Below, in pieces: positions 1 to 6,632 of a DNA stretch of 24,757 nt (position 1 is its first letter; the number at the start of each line of letters is the position of its first letter). Made by a program: the position numbers and the translations under genes. The notes under the pieces were generated by a model. That model was given only the letters and a program-made list of their open reading frames with translations, searched no databases and was not told where the DNA came from. The DNA comes from JBFHIZ01 sp041596215 (lineage in GTDB: Bacteria > Bacillota > Clostridia > Lachnospirales > Lachnospiraceae): the NCBI GenBank assembly GCA_041596215.1, contig JBFHIZ010000032.1, positions 1-24,757 on the forward strand, read 5' to 3'.

Positions 1-141
1 AGCAACTTATGATTATATTTTCGTATATTATCATCACGTTAGACCACATTCTACAAATGGTTATTTAACTCCATTTGAGAAAAGATTTAGTTATTGTTAA
101 AAATATCAGTGTAAGTGTTACAATTTTGCTTGACCATCTCA
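1..141 (+). mobile_element. Right end of an IS3-family insertion sequence (left part outside window)
   Basis: The stretch starts inside a transposase reading frame that stops at 98-100. About 40 bp of non-coding DNA follows and then the reading frame of a host gene on the other strand begins to make sense. Read from the outside on the minus strand, the probable tip begins TGAGATGGTCAAGC at 141, so the element would end in CA on the plus strand, as IS3-family elements usually do. The exact end is inferred from where the DUF4406-like protein stops resembling its family (after residues ERDL). The other terminal repeat and the target duplication lie outside the window. Confidence 0.7.
2..100 (+). 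CDS. IS3-family transposase (OrfB), C-terminal fragment
   Basis: Only the last 32 codons are in the window, in frame 2. They read ATYDYIFVYYHHVRPHSTNG, then YLTPFEKRFSYC and a stop. The H-x-x-R-P-H-S-x-N-G-Y-x-(S/T)-P signature is the very conserved C-terminal end of the DDE integrase domain of IS3-family (IS150/IS3 group) transposases, just after the catalytic glutamate region. The protein would catalyse cut-and-copy movement of the element. The start and most of the domain are upstream of base 1, so completeness cannot be judged. The stop lies inside the reversed reading frame of the interrupted neighbour, which fits an insertion rather than a natural convergent arrangement. Confidence 0.75.
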   Translation, partial: ATYDYIFVYYHHVRPHSTNGYLTPFEKRFSYC

Positions 142-413
142 AGGTCACGTTCTTTCTCATTAGCATCATTCATAAACTGTGGAAACATGAGATGAGGTGC
201 AAGTGGAATATTTCCTTCATCTAAGGCAAAACGGCAAAATTCCTGTGCTCGTTTGATATTGCCCTTGGTATCACCACTATAAGGAGAGCAAATATATACC
301 AAGGGAAGAAAAGCAGGTTTTGACGCTGCCTTTTCCTCACGATTGATATTTGATAAAGCTGCATGTGGAGTTGGGTCGATGTACCCTTCAGAATTTCTAA
401 TATCGATACCCAT
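87..413 (-). pseudogene. DUF4406/DUF7768-like protein, 3' end cut off by the IS element
   Basis: The protein has a clear family core: VYICSPYSGD near residues 39-48, then N-x-x-x-A-x-x-F/Y-C-R-F-A and the APHLMFPQFMND segment. These belong to the nucleoside 2-deoxyribosyltransferase-like proteins (DUF4406/DUF7768) common on phages and conjugative elements. After ERDL (residue 91, about position 141) the family normally continues into a helix and the CDELWVFG strand. Here it switches to 17 unrelated residues read through the IS end and stops within the transposase gene. The native part is therefore about 142-413. It starts 2 bp after the antirepressor stop, with a GGAGG site inside that gene's 3' end, so it was the last gene of the sigma-antirepressor operon. 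The N-terminal 36 residues are a variable, probably disordered, leader. The product is probably non-functional. Confidence 0.7.
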
Positions 414-415
414 AC

Positions 416-1195
416 TTACACCTCCATCTCAATCTGCGGATAAATATCATCTGCCTTTAGCTGTTCGTAAATGAATAGTCTGCCTTTTTGAGTCCACTTA
501 GTATGAACCTTAGTATGTTCATAACCCTTACTATCCTCGTAAACATGAGTATTTGTTCTCGTATAGCCTTTGCAAGCATATTTTTGATACAAGAGCCAAG
601 TATTACTTTGTTTGAATTGAATACCATTTTTATGAAGATATTCATTCATCCTTCTAGCACTCCATCCATAATCTTTAGCAATAACAGAAATATTTACGGC
701 ATCTTTACATTTAAGAACCACATCAAAATATGTAGCCTTAGGTTTCATCTCTGCTATTTGCTGTTGCCCAATCGCAACGGCTGCCTCAAGAGCCTTATTC
801 TTTTCTCGCTCTTCTTTTAAAGCAGTAAATGCAGCAATTGCGACATCCGGGTTAGCAACTAACTCTGCTGTTGCATATAAGCCAAACTTACAAATTGATG
901 GAAGAACTTCGCTTGTAACCCAGCGTTTGAACTTTTTGGCATTAGGCATTTTGCTTGAGAGGATAAGACTATAAAGACCGGATTCATTGATGATAGTCAA
1001 ATCCTGTTTCCCACCAAGGGTGTCACATTTCGTTACCCCCTTATCCTCTTCATCAACATGGTCAATTAATGCTTTTCGGGTATTTGTATAACCGAGAATG
1101 CTTGCTACATCCTTACCTACAAAATATGGTTGACCGCCAATCGTTGTAGTACGTACAGAACCGAACTCTACATTTTTGTAAACTTGTAATTCCAT
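416..1195 (-). CDS. Phage-type antirepressor with Bro-N and KilAC domains
   Basis: Residues about 5-105 match the Bro-N domain: FGSVRTTTIGGQPYFVGKDV, then ILGY(T)N, V-D-E-E-D-K and NESGLYSLILSSKMPNAKKF, K-R-W-V-T-S-E-V-L-P-S-I. A charged, probably coiled-coil linker (about 118-145) leads to a C-terminal KilAC/ANT-type DNA-binding domain (about 150-250) with S-A-R-R-M-N-E-Y-L. The length of 259 residues is normal for the family. In temperate phages and ICEs these proteins counteract the element's repressor or bind DNA themselves. The gene has a strong AAGGAGG site 8 nt before the ATG. It follows the sigma-like gene by 63 bp and precedes the truncated DUF4406-like gene, so the three form a leftward operon. 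The target of the antirepressor is not in this window. Confidence 0.85.
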   Translation of the reverse strand: MELQVYKNVEFGSVRTTTIGGQPYFVGKDVASILGYTNTRKALIDHVDEEDKGVTKCDTLGGKQDLTIINESGLYSLILSSKMPNAKKFKRWVTSEVLPSICKFGLYATAELVANPDVAIAAFTALKEEREKNKALEAAVAIGQQQIAEMKPKATYFDVVLKCKDAVNISVIAKDYGWSARRMNEYLHKNGIQFKQSNTWLLYQKYACKGYTRTNTHVYEDSKGYEHTKVHTKWTQKGRLFIYEQLKADDIYPQIEMEV

Positions 1196-1258
1196 TCGAA
1201 TTACCTCCTTAATTTTATTTGGAGGATTGACCTCCTACTTAGTAGCCTTGAGAGAAGA
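1196..1258 (-). promoter_or_regulatory. Leader of the antirepressor gene with competing GGAGG/CCTCC pairings
   Basis: On the coding (minus) strand, GGAGG (1235-1231), a 5-nt loop, CCTCC (1225-1221) and then the real ribosome site GGAGG (1208-1204) follow one another. CCTCC can pair with the upstream GGAGG, leaving the ribosome site free, or with the ribosome site itself, hiding it. This is seen in the sequence. Any regulatory use is inferred, and the helices are only 5 bp. Confidence 0.35.
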
Positions 1259-1807
1259 TCAAATCTGACGGTTTTGAAAAATTTCTCTAAGTTTTTTCTC
1301 TGCTCTTTTTAATTTTTGTGTGATATTGTTTTCATCAGCTCCAATTGAAGCAGCGTATTCACGAATTGGGATACCATCAATACGAACAGCAATAAACATG
1401 TCTGCCCAGTCTTGTTTTTTACCAAGTGCCTGACGTATCCTTTGGCATACATCCTCATATTCATCCTGATAATTGCGCTCTGTTTCTTGAGAATTATCAG
1501 CTAAAGTATCCATGACATCATTTTCGTCTTCCGATTCATCATCTTTTCGATATTGAGTCTTGGGATTTCCAAGATGTCTATGGTACCTACGCCAATGGTT
1601 GTATTCCTTTTTGCTCATAAGGTCGAACATTTCTTGCACTGTTTCGCAGCGCTTTACTTCTTCATGTTTTTCAGGCTTTGCCTCTGCAAGACGCTGCTCA
1701 TAGTCGATATCCAGCATGACACTGTAATCTCCATCTGGAATTTCAATTGTTGTGTAATTCTTGTGACCATTTTTGATGTTGTCTTCATATAAAACTCGAA
1801 TCTTCAT
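1259..1807 (-). CDS. Sigma-70-like protein with region-4 HTH, mobile-element type
   Basis: The last 65 residues (about 115-180) form a sigma region 4-like unit: a run of helices, then I-R-E-Y-A-A-S-I-G-A-D-E-N-N-I-T-Q-K-L-K-R-A-E-K-K-L-R, the helix-turn-helix that reads the -35 element in extracytoplasmic-type sigma factors. The N-terminal third (YTTIEIPDGDYSVMLDIDYE) and an acidic linker rich in D, E and N are typical of small sigma-like proteins on Clostridia conjugative elements and phages. No clear region 2 is present, so it may be a transcriptional activator rather than a complete sigma factor. The ATG at 1807-1805 has a GGAAAGGA site that lies in a hairpin (see leader entry). It is the first gene of the leftward operon with the antirepressor and the DUF4406-like gene, and could drive late expression of the element. 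Confidence 0.7.
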   Translation of the reverse strand: MKIRVLYEDNIKNGHKNYTTIEIPDGDYSVMLDIDYEQRLAEAKPEKHEEVKRCETVQEMFDLMSKKEYNHWRRYHRHLGNPKTQYRKDDESEDENDVMDTLADNSQETERNYQDEYEDVCQRIRQALGKKQDWADMFIAVRIDGIPIREYAASIGADENNITQKLKRAEKKLREIFQNRQI

Positions 1808-1810
1808 TAA

Positions 1811-1984
1811 GTATTCCTTTCCGTCCTGGCATTGACGGCGGAATACAAAAAGAGTCTATGGTTTCAGATACACCACAGACTCCGCTTGTCCTAAAAATGG
1901 GCATAGGAAATCACGGTGGGTGCATCTTCATTCCAAACACAGTCTTTATTACTGTGTTCTGAACTCTTATGCATCCCGCCGTCC
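1811..1984 (-). promoter_or_regulatory. Structured leader RNA of the sigma-like gene, candidate riboregulator
   Basis: Read on the minus strand, several perfect or near-perfect pairings compete. (1) GTATTCC (1846-1840) pairs with GGAATAC (1817-1811), with an inner CCGTC (1838-1834)/GACGG (1825-1821); this hairpin ends 3 nt before the ATG and holds the ribosome site. (2) CCGCCGTC (1841-1834) can instead pair with the far GACGGCGG (1983-1976), freeing the ribosome site. (3) GGG-A-TGCAT (1977-1969) pairs with ATGCACCC (1925-1918). (4) ATGCACCCAC (1925-1916) can instead pair with GTGGTGTAT (1876-1868), which would break the terminator at 1847-1882. AACACAGT/ACTGTGTT (1958-1951/1943-1936) is a constant hairpin. 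A weak promoter, TTATAA (2036-2031), 17 bp, TAATAT (2013-2008), would start the RNA near 2001. I do not recognise a named riboswitch. Confidence 0.5.
1847..1882 (-). terminator. Intrinsic terminator in the sigma-gene leader (attenuator)
   Basis: On the minus strand GAGTCTGTGG, an 11-nt loop and CCATAGACTC (10 bp, one G-U) are followed directly by TTTTT. It lies 40 bp before the sigma-like start codon and no gene lies upstream of it on that strand. It most likely stops leader transcripts before the gene. Confidence 0.65.
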
Positions 1985-2112
1985 TAATGCGCATCTCGGA
2001 CATTGAGATATTATTTTGTTAAGCTGTATTTTATAAGGTTTTTAAGGTCAATCTGGTATCCATATATCAGTGAAATCAACGGATTCTATATACTTACCAA
2101 CGTTAAAATAGC

Positions 2113-2141
2113 TTGTAAGTTCATACATAATGCTATATAAT
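2113..2141 (+). promoter_or_regulatory. Sigma-A-type promoter TTGTAA - 17 bp - TATAAT
   Basis: The -10 box is perfect and the spacing is ideal; the start would be near 2148. The nearest gene rightward is the NACHT gene at 2477. The promoter therefore makes either a 330-nt leader for it or a small RNA ending after the hairpin at 2177-2218. Confidence 0.55.
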
Positions 2142-2160
2142 TAAGAAGGTTTATGTATGA
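2121..2160. repeat. Perfect 10-bp inverted repeat around the -10 box
   Basis: TCATACATAA (2121-2130) and TTATGTATGA (2151-2160) are exact inverted copies 20 bp apart. The left arm sits between the -35 and -10 boxes and the right arm just after the predicted start. That is the usual place for a repressor operator that closes a promoter. Confidence 0.5.
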
Positions 2161-2176
2161 ATAAGTTGATTTTAGT

Positions 2177-2218
2177 TGAATTAGTGATGATTAGACTTTA
2201 TACGTCTACACTAATTCA
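2177..2218 (+). other. Long hairpin, possible small RNA or leader element
   Basis: TGAATTAGTG (2177-2186) pairs perfectly with CACTAATTCA (2209-2218). Inside, TAGAC (2192-2196) pairs with GTCTA (2204-2208) around a 7-nt loop. The only irregularity is a 5-nt bulge on the 5' side. The hairpin starts about 30 nt after the predicted start site. No T-run follows, so it is not a standard terminator. Confidence 0.4.
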
Positions 2219-2394
2219 TTACATAAACTCTTATAAATCCAAATCGTCCACGTAGGCTTTGTATATACAAGAGGTATTAAACTGTTTTCAAAAATTCAGT
2301 ACATATTCAATATTTCTTGCTCAATACTTTACCTTGTCCAACCTTATAATCTAATTATAGAAAATATTGCTTCTATCTTCACTGACTTGGATTT

Positions 2395-2450
2395 AGACAT
2401 TATTCGGACAAGCTAGGACATTATTGGGACAATTCGGACAAGAATATAAA
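2395..2450 (+). promoter_or_regulatory. Helically phased GGACA array and -10 box of the NACHT/hsd operon
   Basis: (A/G)GACA motifs begin at 2395, 2406, 2416, 2427 and 2436, spaced 11, 10, 11 and 9 bp, so all lie on about the same face of the helix. Two longer repeats underlie them: GACATTATT(C/G)GGACA at 2396 and 2417 (21 bp apart, one mismatch) and ATTCGGACAAG at 2402 and 2432 (30 bp apart, exact). TATAAAT at 2445-2451 is a good -10 box, but only TTGGGA at a 15-bp spacing is available as -35 (2424-2429). A start near 2457 would give a 20-nt leader with the GAGAGGGG ribosome site. A weak -35 overlapped by phased direct repeats suggests control by a cooperatively binding protein. The excisionase-like HTH protein of the same operon is a candidate. 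Confidence 0.5.
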
Positions 2451-2476
2451 TTAACAACTATGAGAGGGGCGCTAGA

Positions 2477-4816
2477 ATGAAATATACGGATTTTTTCTCA
2501 AAATTTTATATGGGTAGAAGTTCTGGTGGAATTTTGGGATACAAGTCTAAAGAAAAAATACCGGAATACTTCATGAAAGCCGCACTGCTTGAGGAGTTCC
2601 ATGATTGTTTACCTCTATCTAATAGCACTTATGGAAAATGGTTCAGCGGAAATCGCAACCCCGAAAGTACGCTTTGGAACACAGTTGTATCTCATTTTGA
2701 TGAAGATGGTTTTATTAATAAAGTTTCAAGAGATCTAAACGACAGTGTACTGCGTAATATCATGATTGATTTTAAAATTGAACTACAAGAAAGCGAAGGC
2801 CCTGACAAACGGCTCTTTGCATGTGCTTTAGCTAAACAGTTTTATGCAATTGCTCAAGGTAACGGTAATGCTGATAATATAGTTAAAGATTATTACAAGC
2901 CAGAAGCCCATATAATCTCTTTTCCTGAGTATGCAAATAGAACAAAAGCAAAATATGATAAAACAAAAACGCCCTTCTCAGATGAAGAAGAACGTTTACT
3001 AGATGATATTTATGTTTGTAATATTTTGAGTAGTCGCCTTACAGCTACAAGAAACAGGCATAATAGAACTCGAGAAAAAATTATTCAGAATGCAAACCTA
3101 GAATTGATAGCAGAATATTCAAAAAAAGTTATCCTTGTTGCAAATGGAGGAATGGGCAAATCTATGATGCTTCAGCATCTATTTCTTGAATCTATAAATA
3201 AACATATGCAAACAGGTTTGCTACCTATAATACTAGAACTACGTGACTTTAACGAGAGCAATGATTTATTTAAGGATTATATTGTAAAGACCGCCGAGAT
3301 ATATGACACTCATCTAACTACCAAAATACTTGAAAATTTGATGTCCTCTGGTAAATGCCAAATTTTGATGGATGGTGCCGATGAAATTGATCCATCGGAT
3401 GTAAATGCCTTTCAGCGACAAATAGATGAACTTGCTGATAGATACCCCTACAATCAATATATCATTGCATCGAGAGAATGCGATATAATAAAAGCCGTCA
3501 AGGGATTTTCTAAGATGTATCTTCGTCCATTTAACAAGGAACAGGCTTTTTCATTAATTAATAATCTTTTAGATGATACTGAAGAAGAGTCAATCAGGAA
3601 TGAAATTACGGATTATATTGAAGGTGATTATCTTCAAAAGCATAAAGTTTTTGCTTCAAATCCAATGCTTTTAACTTTTGTCATCATGAAATATCCAATA
3701 GTAGATTGTTTTGATGGGAAAAAGAGACTTTTTTACAGAACTGTATATGATGCAATTGTATATGGCCATGATGAAGAAAAGAAAGGTTATTCAAGAGTAT
3801 TTAGAAGTTCACAAGATGTCGAGGAGTTTACAAAAGTATTTAGAGAATTTTGTGCTATTACATATTTAAAACATGCCATAGAATTTGACCATGACACGTT
3901 TGATGAGTACTTTAAAAATTTGACTAGCAAGGAAACTCTTGAAAATCCAAAAATTATGACCAGTAAAAATTTCATCCATGATGCTTGTGCAACAGCCTGC
4001 ATGATGTATGAAGAAGATATAAAGCTTTTATATATTGACCCTGGCTTTCAGGAATATTTATTTGCTCGATACTATTATTCTGTCAACCCTAAAGAATTGG
4101 AAACTCTTGGACAAAATCTTTGGGGTGTAGCTGAAACTGAGTTTGATGGAATTGATGCATTCGAAATGCTAAAAGAGTTTTCAGAAGAAAAATTTGAGAG
4201 GTGTTTACTTAAGCCCTACTTACATAATATTTTTAATGGTAAAACTGAAGATAGTTCGCTCATCTCTTTTTTGAAATATGGATACAAAGAAATAACATAT
4301 CATTTAATTAATTCTGATATGGTAACAAGTTATACCAAAAAAAATAATGCAGAATGGGTACCACCTCAAAATATTATTTCTGAACCAGCAAATATTATTT
4401 ATTCTATTCTTTTGCGACATCTAAAGATTTCTAACATGTTATGTTTGAACCTCTTTGAAAATGCACCTGATTACCAAGAATTTATAACAGCAGGAATATT
4501 TGGAGAACGTTATTTTGGCCCACATGACGGCAAGGAAAAAATCCTTCCTCGTAGATTGTTGCAACATGAATTTGATGACCTGCAATTATACGAGAGGACA
4601 CATAATGTTGAAAATTTTATTCGCGATAATGATATGCATTTAGTTTGCTTTGGATATGAATATACAATTGACTTTGATAAGGTTATGAAAAGTCCAAAAA
4701 AATACAGTGATTTAATTAATATCTTGAAGGATCCAGAAAAAGATATTTGCAAAATCTACTGCAACGTAAAAGAATATTATGAAGCACTAATAAAAAAATA
4801 TGAGATTAATTCTTAG
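2477..4816 (+). CDS. NACHT-domain STAND NTPase, probable anti-phage defence protein
   Basis: This 779-residue protein has a central NACHT NTPase. The Walker A motif is ANGGMGKS (222-229), Walker B is QILMDGADEID (295-305), the sensor is IIASRECD (330-336), the winged-helix proline motif is SNPMLL (394-399), and DPGFQEYLFARYY (521-533) is typical of the NACHT C-terminal helical region. Residues 1-200 form an all-helical N-terminal part with a KWFSGNRNPES segment (54-64) that looks like a small HTH or adaptor. It carries no recognisable nuclease, TIR or protease. The last 230 residues are of unknown fold and may be the sensor. Bacterial NACHT proteins are known anti-phage factors that assemble on sensing infection. 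Here the gene is the first of a tight operon (18 bp to the HTH gene) with a type I R-M system. No transmembrane segment is obvious. The effector mechanism is unknown. Confidence 0.8.
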   Translation: MKYTDFFSKFYMGRSSGGILGYKSKEKIPEYFMKAALLEEFHDCLPLSNSTYGKWFSGNRNPESTLWNTVVSHFDEDGFINKVSRDLNDSVLRNIMIDFKIELQESEGPDKRLFACALAKQFYAIAQGNGNADNIVKDYYKPEAHIISFPEYANRTKAKYDKTKTPFSDEEERLLDDIYVCNILSSRLTATRNRHNRTREKIIQNANLELIAEYSKKVILVANGGMGKSMMLQHLFLESINKHMQTGLLPIILELRDFNESNDLFKDYIVKTAEIYDTHLTTKILENLMSSGKCQILMDGADEIDPSDVNAFQRQIDELADRYPYNQYIIASRECDIIKAVKGFSKMYLRPFNKEQAFSLINNLLDDTEEESIRNEITDYIEGDYLQKHKVFASNPMLLTFVIMKYPIVDCFDGKKRLFYRTVYDAIVYGHDEEKKGYSRVFRSSQDVEEFTKVFREFCAITYLKHAIEFDHDTFDEYFKNLTSKETLENPKIMTSKNFIHDACATACMMYEEDIKLLYIDPGFQEYLFARYYYSVNPKELETLGQNLWGVAETEFDGIDAFEMLKEFSEEKFERCLLKPYLHNIFNGKTEDSSLISFLKYGYKEITYHLINSDMVTSYTKKNNAEWVPPQNIISEPANIIYSILLRHLKISNMLCLNLFENAPDYQEFITAGIFGERYFGPHDGKEKILPRRLLQHEFDDLQLYERTHNVENFIRDNDMHLVCFGYEYTIDFDKVMKSPKKYSDLINILKDPEKDICKIYCNVKEYYEALIKKYEINS

Positions 4817-4834
4817 AGAGGAGTTTTATTTAAC

Positions 4835-5071
4835 ATGAAAAATAATAAACTGGATGAACTTGAACGTTGGCTTAGCCTTGATGAGATTTCAAAACATGTT
4901 GGTTGCAGCAAGGATACAATTAGAACTTGGATAAAAAAAGAAACTATACCATATTACAAAGTTGGTAGATTGTATAAATTTAGAGCCTCTGAAGTTGATT
5001 CTTGGATTGAGAGTGGTGCTAGTGCAAATGCAGATAAACAAAACAATTTGGAGGTTATAGATAATGATTGA
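4835..5071 (+). CDS. Excisionase/MerR-type winged HTH protein, probable operon regulator
   Basis: Residues 12-58 form a compact HTH_17 (excisionase) domain: W-L-S-L-D-E-I-S-K-H-V-G-C-S-K-D-T-I-R-T-W-I-K-K, then IPYYKVGRLYKFRASEVDSW with the usual wing and the closing E-V-D-x-W. The rest is a short polar tail. Such proteins often lie directly before hsdM in type I R-M loci and are thought to tune expression. It has no dimerisation or effector domain. The ribosome site GAGAGGAG is about 11 nt before the ATG. The 3' end overlaps the hsdM start by 8 bp, so translation is probably coupled. Xis-type proteins often bind direct repeats about one helical turn apart, which makes the GGACA array at 2395-2440 a plausible target. 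This link is inference. Confidence 0.75.
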   Translation: MKNNKLDELERWLSLDEISKHVGCSKDTIRTWIKKETIPYYKVGRLYKFRASEVDSWIESGASANADKQNNLEVIDND

Positions 5072-6632
5072 AAATAATAAGAAACAAGAACGTGAAGAAT
5101 TACACCGTGCTATATGGGCAATTGCTGACGAACTACGAGGCGCTGTTGATGGATGGGATTTTAAGAATTATGTGCTTGGAACAATGTTCTACAGGTATAT
5201 TTCTGAAAATTTAACAGCATATATCAACGATGGTGAAATCAAGGCTGGAAACACCGAATTTGACTATGCCAAATTAACTGACGAAGAAGCTGAAGAAGCT
5301 CGTGCCGGCTTAGTCGAGGAAAAAGGTTTCTTTATGCTACCTAGCGAACTTTTTTGTAATGTCCGAGCAATGGCAATGATAGATGAGAATTTAAATGAGA
5401 CATTAGAAACTGTGTTCCACAACATTGAAGATTCAGCAAAGGGTGGCGCATCTGAAAACAGCTTTGCTGGCCTTTTTGATGACTTTGACGTTAACAGCAA
5501 CAAACTTGGTAGCACAGTTGCCAAAAGAAACGAAAGACTAGCTAAACTTTTAAATGGTATTGCCGCAATGAACCTTGGTTCTGTTAAGGACCATAATATT
5601 GACGCTTTTGGCGATGCATACGAATACTTAATGACCATGTATGCGTCCAACGCAGGTAAATCAGGTGGTGAATTTTTTACCCCCGCCGATGTTTCCGAAC
5701 TACTAACACGTCTTGGCACAGTTGGTAAGAAAACCATTAACAAGGTATATGATCCTGCTTGTGGTTCTGGTTCTCTTTTGTTGAAAGCTGTAAAAATTCT
5801 TGGCAAGGATGCTGTTACCACCGGGTTCTATGGTCAAGAAATTAATATTACCACTTACAACCTTTGTCGTATCAATATGTTTCTTCATGACATTGGCTTT
5901 GATAAGTTTGATTTAGAATGTGAGGATACACTGACAAACCCTCAGCACTGGGATGATGAGCCCTTTGAACTCATCGTTTCAAATCCTCCATACTCTATTA
6001 AATGGGCTGGTGACGAAAATCCTTTACTAATCAATGACCCCCGCTTTTCACCTGCTGGAGTTCTGGCACCAAAGAGCAAAGCTGACCTTGCGTTTATTTT
6101 ACATAGCTTGTCTTGGCTTGCGTCTAATGGTACTGCTGCCATTGTATGTTTTCCTGGCATTATGTACCGTGGTGGTGCAGAAAAGAAAATTCGTAAATAT
6201 TTAATTGATAATAATTACGTTGACTGTATCATTCAGCTACCGAGCAATCTATTCTTTGGCACTTCCATTGCCACATGCATTATGGTAATGAAAAAAAATA
6301 AAAATGACAACAAAACACTTTTTATTGATGCAAGTAACGAATGTGTTAAGGTTACAAACAACAATAAGTTAACACCCAATAATATCGAGCGTATTGTAAA
6401 CACATTTGCAAACCGTGAAGAAATAGAATATTTTTCTCATCTTGCAACCTATGACGAAGTGGCCGAAAATGATTATACCCTTTCAGTTTCTACTTATGTA
6501 GAAGCAGAGGACACGAGAGAAAAAATTGATATAAAAGTTTTAAATGCTAAAATTGAAAAAATCGTCAAACATGAAGATGAACTACGTAAAGCCATTAGCA
6601 CCATCATTGAAGAAATTGAGGTGAGCAAATGA
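5064..6632 (+). CDS. hsdM: Type I restriction-modification methyltransferase subunit HsdM
   Basis: HsdM transfers a methyl group from SAM to adenine N6 within the bipartite site chosen by HsdS, in an M2S1 complex. The 522-residue protein has the HsdM N-terminal helical domain (LHRAIWAIADELRGAVDGW, then DFKNYVLGTMFYRYISENL), the SAM-binding motif DPACGSG (230-236) and the catalytic NPPY (307-310). Further family blocks are AGKSGGEFFTP, FPGIMYRGGAEKKIRKYL and LSVSTYVEAEDTRE. Both length and sequence closely recall EcoR124I HsdM (520 residues), so the system is of the IC family. A GGAGG lies 9 nt before the ATG. The gene overlaps the HTH gene upstream, and its last 4 bp (ATGA) overlap hsdS. The protein looks intact. 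Confidence 0.95.
   Translation: MIENNKKQEREELHRAIWAIADELRGAVDGWDFKNYVLGTMFYRYISENLTAYINDGEIKAGNTEFDYAKLTDEEAEEARAGLVEEKGFFMLPSELFCNVRAMAMIDENLNETLETVFHNIEDSAKGGASENSFAGLFDDFDVNSNKLGSTVAKRNERLAKLLNGIAAMNLGSVKDHNIDAFGDAYEYLMTMYASNAGKSGGEFFTPADVSELLTRLGTVGKKTINKVYDPACGSGSLLLKAVKILGKDAVTTGFYGQEINITTYNLCRINMFLHDIGFDKFDLECEDTLTNPQHWDDEPFELIVSNPPYSIKWAGDENPLLINDPRFSPAGVLAPKSKADLAFILHSLSWLASNGTAAIVCFPGIMYRGGAEKKIRKYLIDNNYVDCIIQLPSNLFFGTSIATCIMVMKKNKNDNKTLFIDASNECVKVTNNNKLTPNNIERIVNTFANREEIEYFSHLATYDEVAENDYTLSVSTYVEAEDTREKIDIKVLNAKIEKIVKHEDELRKAISTIIEEIEVSK

Larger units (their letters stand above)
1985..2394. other. Gene-free part of the 669-bp intergenic region 1808-2476
   Basis: No open frame here resembles a protein. 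The stretch holds the probable start of the sigma leader near 2001 (minus), a plus-strand promoter in an inverted repeat (2113-2160), a long hairpin (2177-2218) and the 12-bp palindrome TTGTATATACAA (2259-2270). It also holds TTGTCC at 2334-2339, an inverted copy of the GGACAA repeated further right. The density of inverted repeats suggests a control region, or a site used by the mobile element. Confidence 0.4.

Noticed and set aside
488..820. A 110-codon plus-strand frame opposite the antirepressor gene
   Set aside because: Antisense to a clear Bro-N/KilAC protein; no ribosome site and no recognisable pattern.
2157..2255. A 32-codon open frame (ATG at 2157) after AAGAAGG, downstream of the promoter at 2113-2141
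   Set aside because: The predicted transcript would start inside the ribosome site. The frame is mostly the hairpin 2177-2218 and its product has no protein-like pattern. A non-coding role fits better.
2395..2442. The repeats before the NACHT gene as a small CRISPR array
   Set aside because: Units are only 5-15 bp with no constant spacers and no cas genes. The helical spacing fits a protein-binding array.
5264..5821. A 185-codon open frame on the minus strand inside hsdM
   Set aside because: It lies wholly opposite a well-supported HsdM gene with intact motifs, is rich in serine as antisense frames often are, and has no family signature.
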